A DNA stretch of 64,000 nucleotides, taken from the NCBI RefSeq assembly GCF_030142155.1, contig NZ_CP126247.1:2604001-2668000 (forward strand), read 5' to 3'. The DNA is from Arthrobacter sp. zg-Y820 (GTDB lineage: Bacteria > Actinomycetota > Actinomycetes > Actinomycetales > Micrococcaceae). Numbering within the stretch: position 1 is the first letter of the stretch; each line of letters begins with the position of its first letter. Under the pieces are notes generated by a model. The model searched no databases and was not told the origin of the DNA. It saw nothing but the letters and a program-made list of their open reading frames with translations. Shown here piece by piece: positions 26,588 to 39,959 of the stretch. A program made the translations under genes and the position numbers.

Positions 26588-27001
26588 ATGGGAGCCTCCG
26601 TTACTGCGAAAAATTCCAAGGCGTCCCCCTGGATTCCGGCATTCGCCGGTCTGAGCTGGGTTGGCATCTTCGTCCACAATGTCGCCGATCTCCCCGGCCA
26701 GACAGTCCTGAGCCCGGAATCTTCCGTTCCCCTGCTTTTGGCCGCAGCGCTCGTTGGTCTCTGGTTCACGCGGCGGCGGGTCGGTGCGGTGTGGGGGCTG
26801 CTGGCATTAGGCCTGCTGCATTTGGCTGGTGCCATAGTCAGCGTGCTGCCGCTGGCGATCCTGCCTTTCGATCCTGATCAGACGCTGAAGCACTATGCCT
26901 TCCACCTGCTCTACGGCCTGACCCAGCTCCCCTTGGTGATCACGACGGCCGCCTGGCTGCGCAGGCACCGCCGCGGGAATTCGCCGGCCACGCCGGGCTA
27001 G
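26588..27001 (+). CDS. Hypothetical four-helix membrane protein
   Basis: This 137-residue protein has about four membrane segments, a GLWFTRRRVG loop, an FDPDQTLKHYAFHLLYG stretch and a basic C-terminal tail (RRHRRGN). I do not recognise the family. It stands alone on the plus strand between two copies of the dispersed palindrome and upstream of the convergent rRNA operon. Confidence 0.65.
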   Translation: MGASVTAKNSKASPWIPAFAGLSWVGIFVHNVADLPGQTVLSPESSVPLLLAAALVGLWFTRRRVGAVWGLLALGLLHLAGAIVSVLPLAILPFDPDQTLKHYAFHLLYGLTQLPLVITTAAWLRRHRRGNSPATPG

Positions 27002-27027
27002 GAAGGCTGCGAACGTGCTCAATCTCT

Positions 27028-27087
27028 CGCGAGTTGGCTGTAAGTGCTGTTCCCGGGTCCGGGACGTGCAGTTTCTGCCATCTCGGC
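27028..27087. repeat. Dispersed palindromic repeat, copy B
   Basis: Imperfect inverted repeat with right half GGGACGTGCAGTTTCTGCC then ATCTCGGCG, and a degenerate left half starting CGCGAGTTGGCTGTAAGTGC. It shares GGGACGTGCA(C/G)TTTCTGCC with copy C. It lies between the membrane gene and the end of the rRNA operon. Confidence 0.6.
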
Positions 27088-27155
27088 GCAAAACGAGCCA
27101 GGGCCCGGGGGGGTGCCGGCGGGCCTGGAACACACAGGTTAAACAAGTAGGTGTT

Positions 27156-27189
27156 AAACAAGTAAGGCCCCGCCAATGGCGGGGCCTTA
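27156..27189 (-). terminator. rRNA operon terminator
   Basis: A perfect 12-bp hairpin TAAGGCCCCGCC/GGCGGGGCCTTA, followed on the minus strand by CTTGTTT, lies about 40 bp after the 5S 3' end. Confidence 0.88.
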
Positions 27190-27228
27190 CTCTCTGAACA
27201 ACCGGTGTCTTTCAACCGTAAATATTGT

Positions 27229-27345
27229 CCGGCGGTGACCTACTCTCCCACATCCTCCCGGATGCAGTACCATCGGCGCTGTGGGTCTTAGCTTCCGGGT
27301 TCGGAATGGGACCGGGCGTTTCCCCCACGCTATGACCGCCGTAAC
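27229..27345 (-). rRNA. rrf: 5S ribosomal RNA
   Basis: The minus strand begins GTTACGGCGGTCATAGCG and contains the conserved CCCATTCCGAACCCGGAAG loop, ending GTAGGTCACCGCCGG, so the two ends pair. About 117 nt, last gene of the operon. Confidence 0.95.
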
Positions 27346-27530
27346 CCTTCCACCCGCACCACCCATAAACAAACCTGGGTGAGGGGAAATCAATGGTCAC
27401 AACACAACACACCATCAAAAACAATGTGTTGCAATAGCGAAGTTATAACTGTAATTATACGGCACCCACCCCGAATGAAGGGTGCGGTGGTGCCGGTTCC
27501 AGGGGTGACAAACCTCACGGGTTTGTTATC

Positions 27531-27556
27531 CGGGAACCACATAGTGGACGCAAGCA
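27531..27556 (-). promoter_or_regulatory. Conserved processing/antitermination-like box in the 23S-5S spacer
   Basis: The 276-bp 23S-5S spacer (27346-27621) has no tRNA. It contains the minus-strand element GCTTGCGTCCACTATGTGGTT, nearly repeated in the 16S-23S spacer (near 30908) next to a boxA-like TTTGAGAAC. Repetition between spacers suggests a structural role in pre-rRNA processing or antitermination. Confidence 0.5.
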
Positions 27557-27621
27557 GCATGATCAACACAACCCTTTATACTTTGGAGAACCGTTTGAAG
27601 TCGTGTTCTCCCAGATTGTGG

Positions 27622-32856
<5,235 letters not shown>

Positions 32857-33000
32857 TGTTACAGACACAGCACCGGAGCCAAGGAAAATTGGCTGCACGG
32901 TCCTGCACTAAATTCGAAACCAGCTAAAAAAGTCCTCCCAACCCACGGGGTGGGCGGAAGAACCAGTTCAACCAATTAAAATAATTGGTATCAATAAACT

Positions 33001-33031
33001 TGGCACACTATTGAGTTCTCAAACAACAGAT
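33001..33031 (-). promoter_or_regulatory. rRNA leader boxA antitermination element
   Basis: The minus strand reads TTGTTTGAGAACTCAATAGTG 150 bp before 16S, a boxA-type site found in actinobacterial rrn leaders and bound by NusB/NusE. A close copy is in the 16S-23S spacer. The leader between it and 16S (32857-33000) holds processing-stem sequence only. Confidence 0.7.
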
Positions 33032-33095
33032 GCATCCGAAATACTCGGAAAAACAATTGAATGTCTTTCTTTTCTCTTCGCTGCAGTGTTTCTTT

Positions 33096-33124
33096 ATTCT
33101 ATTTCATCCGGACAGTTTTAGCAA
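33096..33124 (-). promoter_or_regulatory. Proximal rRNA promoter
   Basis: TTGCTA (33119-33124) and TAGAAT (33096-33101) on the minus strand are spaced by exactly 17 bp, about 240 bp upstream of 16S and just upstream of the boxA leader. The hexamers and the A/T-rich flank make this the best promoter candidate for the operon. Confidence 0.65.
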
Positions 33125-33282
33125 TTCCGCGTTATCCGCGGAACCTGGCCGAAACAACCGGGTGAACCCGCCACGAAGCTTCCGGATCTTGTCCGTTGCG
33201 TTGTGATGGGTTGTGGCTGCCGAGTCCGGGAGTCTCACTTGCAGAACATGTCTGTCAGGCGCTCACCGGGGCAACTCACTAA

Positions 33283-33311
33283 ACTTTACACACCCTCGGC
33301 GGTCGGCGCAA
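33283..33311 (-). promoter_or_regulatory. Possible distal rRNA promoter
   Basis: TTGCGC (33306-33311) and TAAAGT (33283-33288) on the minus strand are spaced by 17 bp, about 190 bp upstream of the first promoter. Tandem promoters are usual for rRNA operons. The rest of 32857-33455 holds no recognisable gene. Confidence 0.45.
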
Positions 33312-33455
33312 ACCGCTGGAGTGTGACCTCCTGCATGCTGCCCAAACCGGCACCCGAGTGCGGGTTCCGCTGCACCGGTACTGCAGGTGAAGCGGACTAA
33401 ATCCAGTGTGCGACGCTTCAGCCCTTGCCCGCAAGTTCGATCGCGGTGGTTGTAC

Positions 33456-34235
33456 TCACAGCTGTTCGCGCAGGTACTGCAGCTGCGCCGCCACCGACAG
33501 TTCAGCGGCACCTCGAACGTTGGCCGGAATGTCGGTGTAGACCAGATCAGCGATGCGGGAAACCCCGGCATCAGGCCCGGCCTCCGCCAGGGCGGCGCGG
33601 ATCTGCTCCAGCCGCTCCTCGCGGTGGTCGCGGTAGGTCAGCACCACGGAGCTGAGATCCGGCAAAACGGGTCCGTGCCCCGGCAGCACTGTTGCATGAC
33701 CGAGTGCTGCCAGCCGCTCCAGGCTCGCCAGGTAATCCCCCAGCGTGCCGTCCGGAAAATCCAGCACTGTCGTGCCGCGTCCCAGGATGGTGTCTCCGGT
33801 CAGCACGGAGCCGCCCGGTCCGTCGGCGGGCAGATGGAACGAGACGGAATCGGAAGTGTGCCCGGGAGTTGCCACCACGCGGATGTCCACTCCCCCGGCC
33901 TGCAGTTCCTCACCGTCGGCCAGGGGCGGACCGTTTACGCAAAAAGCCGGATCCAGGGCACGGACGGGTGCCCCGGTCATTTCGGCAAAGCGCCGGCTGG
34001 CCTCCGTGTGATCGGCGTGCCGGTGTGTGATCAGGACCAGCTCCACAGAGCCGGCCGAGACCAGCAGCTGCAGGTGACCCTCGTCCAGCGGCCCGGGGTC
34101 CACCACCGCCACGCGTTCTGCACCGTTTGCTGCAACAACATAGCTGTTGGTTCCCTCCAGGCTCATGGGACCGGGGTTCGGCGCCAGGGCAAAGCGGGTC
34201 AGCGGGCTGCTGCGGGTGAGGACGGTGGTGGACAT
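33456..34235 (-). CDS. Metallo-beta-lactamase-fold hydrolase (LACTB2-like)
   Basis: This 259-residue MBL-fold protein has the metal motif THRHADHT (His71, His73, Asp75, His76), then the third histidine in TPGHTSDS, the bridging Asp in VLTGDTILGRG and the last histidine in PGHGP. The N-terminal NPGPMSLEGTNSYVV is typical of LACTB2/glyoxalase-II-like members, some of which are endoribonucleases or thioesterases. Its substrate is unknown. It lies 23 bp downstream of ilvE on the same strand. Confidence 0.87.
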   Translation of the reverse strand: MSTTVLTRSSPLTRFALAPNPGPMSLEGTNSYVVAANGAERVAVVDPGPLDEGHLQLLVSAGSVELVLITHRHADHTEASRRFAEMTGAPVRALDPAFCVNGPPLADGEELQAGGVDIRVVATPGHTSDSVSFHLPADGPGGSVLTGDTILGRGTTVLDFPDGTLGDYLASLERLAALGHATVLPGHGPVLPDLSSVVLTYRDHREERLEQIRAALAEAGPDAGVSRIADLVYTDIPANVRGAAELSVAAQLQYLREQL

Positions 34236-34258
34236 CGGGTTCCTTTATTAAGCCGGCG

Positions 34259-35365
34259 TCAGGCCAGGCGCGTCAGCCAGCCGTGGGTGTCTTCCACGGT
34301 GCCGGTCTGAACACCCAGAAGCTGTTCGCGGATGGACATGGTGACGGGACCGGCGACGGCGTCGGGTGAGCCGATGGTTTCGGTTTCGGTCTTCAGCTCA
34401 CCCACCGGGGTGATGACCGCGGCGGTGCCACAGGCAAAGACCTCGGTGATGTCGCCGGAGGCCACGCCGTCGCGCCATTCGTCCAGGGTGATCTTGCGTT
34501 CCTGGACGTTCAAGCCGCGGTCCCGGCCCAGCTGCAGGACGGAGGAACGGGTGATGCCGTGCAGGATGGTGCCGGACAGGGCCGGTGTCACCAGCGAACC
34601 GTCCTTGAACACGAAGAACACGTTCATTCCGCCGAGTTCTTCCACCGCATTGTCGTTGAACTCATCCAGGAACAGCACCTGCTTGCAGCCGTGTGCTTCG
34701 CCTTCCATCTGGGCGATCAGCGAGGCCGCGTAGTTGCCGCCGCACTTGGCTTCGCCGGTGCCGCCGCGGCCGGCGCGGGCGTACTTGGTGGAGAGCCAGA
34801 TGGAGACGGGCTTCAGTTCGCCGCCGAAGTAGTTGCCGGCCGGCGAAGCAATAACCCGGTAGGAAACCTCACGTGCCGGACGAACACCTAGGAACGCCTC
34901 GGTGGCGATCATGAACGGCCGCAGGTACAGAGCAGCGCCGTCGCCCTCCGGGATCCAGCCGGAATCCACGGACACCAGCCGGCGCAGGGATTCCAGGAAC
35001 AGCTCCTCGGGCAGCTCCGGCAGTGCCAGACGCCGGGCGGAGAGGTTCATCCGGGCCGCGTTCGCTTCGGGGCGGAACGTCCAGACGGAGCCGTCGGCGT
35101 GGCGGTACGCCTTCAATCCCTCGAAGACCTCCTGGCCGTAGTGCAGCACTGCAGCGGCCGGGTCCATGGCAATCGGACCGTACGGTTCAATCCGGGCGTT
35201 CTGCCAGACACCGGCACCGGAGTCGTCGACCTTGAAGTCAATGACTGCGGTGTGGTCCGTGAAGTAGTCTCCGAATCCGGGATTGGCCAGAATGGCCGCA
35301 CGCTCCTCGGCCGGCTTCGGGTGGGCAGAGAGCTCCTGGCTGAATTCCAGAGCACTGACAGACAT
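34259..35365 (-). CDS. ilvE: Branched-chain amino acid aminotransferase
   Basis: This class IV PLP enzyme transaminates the keto acids of valine, leucine and isoleucine, the last step of their synthesis. The PLP lysine is in EAKCGGNYAAS (Lys207). Other strings are LHYGQEVFEGLKAYR, RPEANAARMNLSARRL and ITRSSVLQLGRDRGL. The 368-residue length fits the actinobacterial type. ATG 35365 follows GTGGAGGAAAAA, so the upstream GTG at 35377 is part of the ribosome site. It lies 62 bp after leuB. Confidence 0.94.
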   Translation of the reverse strand: MSVSALEFSQELSAHPKPAEERAAILANPGFGDYFTDHTAVIDFKVDDSGAGVWQNARIEPYGPIAMDPAAAVLHYGQEVFEGLKAYRHADGSVWTFRPEANAARMNLSARRLALPELPEELFLESLRRLVSVDSGWIPEGDGAALYLRPFMIATEAFLGVRPAREVSYRVIASPAGNYFGGELKPVSIWLSTKYARAGRGGTGEAKCGGNYAASLIAQMEGEAHGCKQVLFLDEFNDNAVEELGGMNVFFVFKDGSLVTPALSGTILHGITRSSVLQLGRDRGLNVQERKITLDEWRDGVASGDITEVFACGTAAVITPVGELKTETETIGSPDAVAGPVTMSIREQLLGVQTGTVEDTHGWLTRLA

Positions 35366-35427
35366 TTTTTCCTCCACGGTGGGCGGCGCGGCCGCCCGAC
35401 GAAAATGGGTACTGGTACCTTCCGAGC

Positions 35428-36489
35428 TTAGGACACGGCTGCGCTTATCGCATTGCCGATGGTCGCCGTCGTCCGCGGTTCCCCGGTGCGGCCGGCGACG
35501 TCGTCCTCCACCGCTTCCTCCACGCGGGCGGCCTCTTTTTCCAGCCCCAGGTGGCGCAGCAGCAGGGCGGCGGAGAGGATGGCGGCGGTGGGGTCGGCCT
35601 TTTGCTGGCCGGCGATGTCAGGGGCGGAGCCGTGCACCGGCTCGAACATGGACGGGAAGGTACCGTCCATATTGAGGTTGCCGGACGCCGCCAGGCCGAT
35701 GCCGCCGGTCACCGCCGCGGCGAGGTCGGTGATGATGTCGCCGAACAGGTTGTCGGTGACGATGACGTCAAACCGGGCGGGGTCCGTGACCATGAAGATG
35801 GTGGCCGCATCCACGTGCAGGTAGTCGTGGCTCACCTCGGGGAATTCGGCGGCGACGCGTTCCACCGTCCGTTTCCAGAGCCGGCCGGCATAGACCAGCA
35901 CGTTGTGCTTATGGACCAGCGTGAGCTTTTTGCGCGGACGGTCATTCGCGCGGCGGAAGGCGTCGCGGACCACGCGCTCCACGCCGTAGGCAGTGTTCAG
36001 GGAGACCTCGGTGGCCACCTCGTGCGCGGTGTCTTCGCGGAGCACGCCGCCGTTGCCGGTGTACGGCCCCTCGGTGCCTTCCCGGACCACCACGAAATCA
36101 ACGGTTCCGGGATTGGCCAGCGGACTGGCCACGCCGGGATAGAGCCGGGACGGACGGAGGTTGACGTAGTGGTCGAGGCTGAAGCGCAGCTTCAGCAGCA
36201 TCTCGCGTTCAATCAGCCCTGACGGAATGCTCGTATCCCCCGGGGCAGCGCCCACGGCGCCGAACAGGATGGCGTCGTGCTGCTTGAGCGCCTCCAGGGT
36301 TTCCTCCGGAAGGGTTTCCCCGGTCGCTAGCCAGTGCTCGGCACCCAGCGGATATTCGGTCAGCTCGAAGCGGACGGGACCGCCGCCGGTGACGGCCAGC
36401 AGGACCTTGACGGCCTCGGCGGTGACTTCGGGGCCAATGCCGTCGCCGGAAATGACGGCCAGGGAAACTGTGGTGGGCTGTTCGCTCAT
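35428..36489 (-). CDS. leuB: 3-isopropylmalate dehydrogenase
   Basis: LeuB oxidises and decarboxylates 3-isopropylmalate to 2-oxoisocaproate using NAD. It starts [13 protein letters not shown] and has the substrate-binding [13 protein letters not shown], metal-binding [20 protein letters not shown], and [16 protein letters not shown] near the adenine site. Its 353 residues fit the short actinobacterial form. Start ATG 36489 is clear. It leads leuB-ilvE. Confidence 0.94.
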   Translation of the reverse strand: MSEQPTTVSLAVISGDGIGPEVTAEAVKVLLAVTGGGPVRFELTEYPLGAEHWLATGETLPEETLEALKQHDAILFGAVGAAPGDTSIPSGLIEREMLLKLRFSLDHYVNLRPSRLYPGVASPLANPGTVDFVVVREGTEGPYTGNGGVLREDTAHEVATEVSLNTAYGVERVVRDAFRRANDRPRKKLTLVHKHNVLVYAGRLWKRTVERVAAEFPEVSHDYLHVDAATIFMVTDPARFDVIVTDNLFGDIITDLAAAVTGGIGLAASGNLNMDGTFPSMFEPVHGSAPDIAGQQKADPTAAILSAALLLRHLGLEKEAARVEEAVEDDVAGRTGEPRTTATIGNAISAAVS

Positions 36490-36614
36490 ATCGACAGTCT
36501 AGGAACGCTGTCCATATCCCGGGCAAACCGTCCCACATGCTGGACAGGTGGCAGGATTCCCCGCGCAACACTCCACCCCGCCGTCGTCCGTCGTTCGCCG
36601 TTCGCCGTCGTCCA

Positions 36615-36673
36615 CCGAGACGGCAGAAAGTGCGCTTCCCGGGGCTGGGACGTGCACTTTCTGCCGGTTCGCG
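36615..36673. repeat. Dispersed palindromic repeat, copy C
   Basis: Inverted repeat with left arm CCGAGACGGCAGAAAGTGCG and right arm GGGACGTGCACTTTCTGCC, loop CTTCCCGGGGCT. It lies between divergent leuB and the sensor kinase. GC-rich CCGTCGTC/CGCCGTT microsatellite-like sequence precedes it. Confidence 0.68.
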
Positions 36674-36736
36674 GAAAGACAGATCACCCTGTGGGATGAG
36701 GCGCGGGTAAATGAACTGGCCCTAGAGTTGGTTTCC

Positions 36737-38017
36737 ATGCTCGTGCACCGTCGAATCCATGCCTGGACGCAGGCGAATCCGTTCAAGGTCAACCTCTTTC
36801 AGGCGCTGGCCGCCACGGCTCTATTTGCCTTCCCCTTCCTGCTGAGCGGCCGCACTTACCTGGTGGAGTTCGTCCTCTCAGTTGCCATCTGCCTTCCCCT
36901 GGCGTGGCGGCGGACCCGCCCGGTGACCGCCGCGGGCATCCAGGCCGCGGCCTGCCTGCTGCAGCTGGTCCTGGTTCCGGTCACCGGGCTGCCGGCTGAC
37001 ATCTTTGTGCTCGCCACCGTGCACTCCCTGGCCGCCTTCGCCCCGCGCTGGGTGAGCCTGGCCGGGCTGGCCCTGGCCCTTGTTGGCGGTGCACTCTTTA
37101 TGTTCCGGTATTTCTCGTTCCCCTATCTCAGCGGCCCGCACGCTCTGATTGTCTCCTTTGTCGGTCTCGTCGCGGTCGAAGCGGTGGTCGTGGTCGCCTG
37201 GACCTTCGGCGACCTGACCCGCACCCGCAGGCTCGCCATGGACGCGCTGCGGGACCACGCCCGCCGGCTGGAAGTGGAACGCCAGCAGGAACGTGACCTG
37301 GCCGCCGCCGATGAGCGCACCCACATCGCCCGGGAAATGCACGACATCGTGGCACACTCCCTCTCGGTCATCATCACCCAGGCCGACGGCGCCCGGTATG
37401 CGAGCGCCTCCGATCCGGACATTGCACCCCGGACCCTGGCCACCATCGCTGAAACCGGGCGCGGCTCGCTGCGCGAAATGCGCCGCCTGCTCGGGGTCCT
37501 GCGCGGCGACGAGCTCGCTTCCACCCGCCCGCTGCCGTCGCTGGCCGACATCCCCGAGCTGGTGGACGCCGTGAAGCGCGCCGGAGTGCAGGTGGCCGTG
37601 ACCGAGACCGGCACGATGCGCCGGCAGCTTCCCCCCGGCGCCGAGCTGACTGCCTACCGGGTCATCCAGGAATCGCTGACCAATGTCCTTAAGCACGCGG
37701 GCCCAACGGTGCAGGCCGGCGTCGATCTGCAGTGGACGCCCCGAGGACTCGAGATCGCGGTGCACGACGACGGCCGCGGCGCAGGTGCGGAAGGCCCGAC
37801 TCCTCCTCCCCCGGCTGCTCCGCCCTTTGCCGGTTCCGGACCTGTGCCCGGTTCCGGACCTGTGCCCGGTTCCGGACCGGTCCCCACCTCGGGGTCCGGC
37901 CAGGGCATCAACGGCATGGCGGAGCGGGTGGCCCTCTACGATGGAAGACTGGTTGCCGCTCCTGCGGCCGGCGGAGGATTCCGCGTTACCGCATTCATTC
38001 CCTACACGGAGGCCTGA
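36737..38017 (+). CDS. NarL-group sensor histidine kinase
   Basis: This 426-residue kinase has about five membrane segments in its first 160 residues with very short loops, so it probably senses within the membrane. A coiled linker follows, then the HisKA_3 box ADERTHIAREMHDIVAHSLS with phospho-acceptor His202. The ATPase domain has the N box VIQESLTNVLKHAG and G1 HDDGRG, then G2 GQGINGMAERV. Between G1 and G2, where the ATP lid lies, is an unusual Pro/Gly-rich insert containing three GSGPVP units encoded by 18-bp DNA repeats. Start ATG 36737; the longer frame from 36548 crosses a palindromic repeat. The next gene, 2 bp later, is its response regulator. Confidence 0.87.
   Translation: MLVHRRIHAWTQANPFKVNLFQALAATALFAFPFLLSGRTYLVEFVLSVAICLPLAWRRTRPVTAAGIQAAACLLQLVLVPVTGLPADIFVLATVHSLAAFAPRWVSLAGLALALVGGALFMFRYFSFPYLSGPHALIVSFVGLVAVEAVVVVAWTFGDLTRTRRLAMDALRDHARRLEVERQQERDLAAADERTHIAREMHDIVAHSLSVIITQADGARYASASDPDIAPRTLATIAETGRGSLREMRRLLGVLRGDELASTRPLPSLADIPELVDAVKRAGVQVAVTETGTMRRQLPPGAELTAYRVIQESLTNVLKHAGPTVQAGVDLQWTPRGLEIAVHDDGRGAGAEGPTPPPPAAPPFAGSGPVPGSGPVPGSGPVPTSGSGQGINGMAERVALYDGRLVAAPAAGGGFRVTAFIPYTEA
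37831..37884 (+). repeat. Three 18-bp tandem repeats in the kinase ATP-lid region
   Basis: CGGTTCCGGACCTGTGCC occurs at 37831 and 37849 without change and in a varied form at 37867. Each codes for the GSGPVP-type unit. Near-identity suggests recent expansion by slippage. Confidence 0.85.
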
Positions 38018-38019
38018 GC

Positions 38020-38760
38020 ATGACCGGCACCCTGCCGCCCCTGTCCGAAGCTGCCGCCCCCGCTCCCGCCCCCATCCGGGTGGCGCTGGTTGATGACCAG
38101 CAGCTGGTGCGCGGCGGCTTCAAGATGCTGATCAATTCCCAGCCGGATCTCACGGTGGTGGCCGAGGCCGGCAACGGACGCGAAGCGCTGCAGGCCCTCT
38201 CGGCGGTCCGCGCCGACGTCGTCCTCATGGACGTGCGCATGCCCGGCATGGACGGGATCGAGGCGACCGCCCGGCTCCTGGAACGTGCCGCGGCACAGCC
38301 CAAGGGATCCACCGACCCGGACCTGAAGGTGGTGGTGCTGACCACCTTCGACCTGGACGAATATGCCCTCTCCGCCATCCGGGCCGGAGCCAGCGGCTTC
38401 CTGCTGAAAGACGCACCGCCGGAGGAGCTGTTGGAGGCCATCCGCACCGTGTACCGCGGCGACGCGGTGATTGCGCCGTCTACCACCCGCCGGCTGCTGG
38501 ACCATGTGGCGCCGCTGCTCCGTTCACCCACCGCCGAAGTCAGCCGGCATGCCGCCGACGTCGAACGCCTCACTCCCCGCGAGCGCGAGGTGTTCGGGCT
38601 GATTGCCCAGGGGCTGTCCAATCCGGAAATCGCCGCCCGCCTGTTCCTGTCCGATGCCACGGTCAAAACGCATGTCAGCCACATCCTGGCCAAGCTCGGA
38701 GCCCGGGACCGGGTGCAGGCTGTTGTGATCGCCTACGAGACCGGTATCGTCGCTCCGTAG
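38020..38760 (+). CDS. NarL/LuxR-type response regulator
   Basis: This 246-residue regulator has a receiver domain ([14 protein letters not shown]; phospho-acceptor Asp71 in [16 protein letters not shown]; switch Thr in VVLTTFD; conserved Lys in FLLKDAPP) and a C-terminal LuxR-type helix-turn-helix ([22 protein letters not shown]). A Pro/Ala-rich tail precedes the receiver. It begins 2 bp after the kinase stop behind GGAGGCC. The co-located ABC transporter (39193-42473) is the likely target. Confidence 0.92.
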   Translation: MTGTLPPLSEAAAPAPAPIRVALVDDQQLVRGGFKMLINSQPDLTVVAEAGNGREALQALSAVRADVVLMDVRMPGMDGIEATARLLERAAAQPKGSTDPDLKVVVLTTFDLDEYALSAIRAGASGFLLKDAPPEELLEAIRTVYRGDAVIAPSTTRRLLDHVAPLLRSPTAEVSRHAADVERLTPREREVFGLIAQGLSNPEIAARLFLSDATVKTHVSHILAKLGARDRVQAVVIAYETGIVAP

Positions 38761-38808
38761 CCCGGGGACTCCCCAACCGCTGAGGTGCCCCGGTTCCGGA
38801 GGTGTCCG

Positions 38809-39123
38809 ATGCCCAGCGAAACCGACGTCCGCTCCCTCTGCCTGGCGCTGCCCGGCGTCACCGAACGGCTGAGCTGGCAGCAGCCCGCCTGGTTTGCCCG
38901 CACCCTGATGGCCCGGATCTGGGAGGAGGGTGTGCTGACCGTCAAAACGGAGGAACGGGAAGCGCTCGCGGGCACCGACCCGGACATCTTCTACTGGACT
39001 CCCCATCACAACCGGTCCCCGATGCTGGTGCTGGTGCGGCTGGACCGCGTGAACCGGGCCGAACTGGAGGAGCTGCTCCTGGAGTCCTACCGGCTGGCCG
39101 GTCCCCTTCCCCCCACGGTATGA
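38809..39123 (+). CDS. MmcQ/YjbR family DNA-binding-like protein
   Basis: This 104-residue protein matches the MmcQ/YjbR fold family: LCLALPGVTERLSWQQPAWFAR, then a strand pair with VLTVKTEEREAL, and a closing RVNRAELEELLLESYRLAGP. The family has a CyaY-like fold and is often annotated as DNA-binding without direct proof. Start ATG 38809 is preceded by GGAGG. It sits between the two-component pair and the ABC exporter and probably belongs to the same transcript. Confidence 0.8.
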   Translation: MPSETDVRSLCLALPGVTERLSWQQPAWFARTLMARIWEEGVLTVKTEEREALAGTDPDIFYWTPHHNRSPMLVLVRLDRVNRAELEELLLESYRLAGPLPPTV

Positions 39124-39192
39124 GAAGCATGTTCCCGGATCCCCTACCCTCCTCCGATGTGCGCAGGGGCCGCGGGAAATAGCTTTGGGGGT

Positions 39193-39957
39193 ATGACAAC
39201 CCTTACCGAGACATCTTCCGTGCCCGGCGGCACCACGGCCGCCGCAGCCGCCCGCTCCCTGAACAAGACCTACGGCTCCGGGGACACCGCCGTCCATGCC
39301 CTGTCCAACGTGGACGTCACCTTCGACGCCGGCACCTTCACCGCGATCATGGGTCCCTCCGGATCCGGCAAATCCACCCTCATGCACTGCCTGGCAGGTC
39401 TCGACACCGCCGATTCGGGCCGGATCTGGATCGGGGACACGGAGATCACCGCCCTGAAGGACGCCGAGCTTACCCGCCTGCGCCGCGACAACGTCGGCTT
39501 CGTCTTCCAGTCCTTCAACCTGGTGCCCACCCTCACGGCGGAACAGAACATTACGCTGCCCGTGGCCCTGGCCAACGGCAAAGTGGACTCCGGGTGGCTG
39601 AGGTACATTACCGAGACGCTTGGCCTCACCGGCCGGCTGACGCACCGCCCCCACGAGCTCTCCGGCGGCCAGCAGCAGCGCGTCGCCGTCGCCCGCGCCC
39701 TGCTGACCCGCCCGCACGTGGTCTTCGGGGACGAGCCCACCGGCAACCTGGATTCGAAGTCCGGCGCCGAGGTGCTCTCCCTGCTGCGGCGCTCCACCCG
39801 GGAAATGGGCCAGAGCATCATCATGGTGACCCATGATCCGGTGGCCGCGTCCTACGCCGACCGGGTGGTCCTGATGAACGACGGCGAACTGGTGGGCGAA
39901 CTGGCCAGCCCGACGCCGGAAACCGTGCTCGCCGCCCTGACCAAACTGGGGGCCTGA
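39193..39957 (+). CDS. MacB/LolD-type ABC transporter ATP-binding protein
   Basis: This 254-residue ATPase has Walker A GPSGSGKST (residues 54-62), Q loop VFQSFNLVPTLTAEQN, signature LSGGQQQRVAVARAL, Walker B VVFGDEPTGNLDS and switch histidine VTHDP. The NLDSKSG sequence after Walker B is characteristic of the MacB/LolD/FtsE group, which act as mechanotransmission pumps with FtsX-type permeases. Such pairs downstream of a two-component system often handle antimicrobial peptides or envelope stress. Start ATG 39193. Confidence 0.92.
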   Translation: MTTLTETSSVPGGTTAAAAARSLNKTYGSGDTAVHALSNVDVTFDAGTFTAIMGPSGSGKSTLMHCLAGLDTADSGRIWIGDTEITALKDAELTRLRRDNVGFVFQSFNLVPTLTAEQNITLPVALANGKVDSGWLRYITETLGLTGRLTHRPHELSGGQQQRVAVARALLTRPHVVFGDEPTGNLDSKSGAEVLSLLRRSTREMGQSIIMVTHDPVAASYADRVVLMNDGELVGELASPTPETVLAALTKLGA

Positions 39958-39959
39958 GC

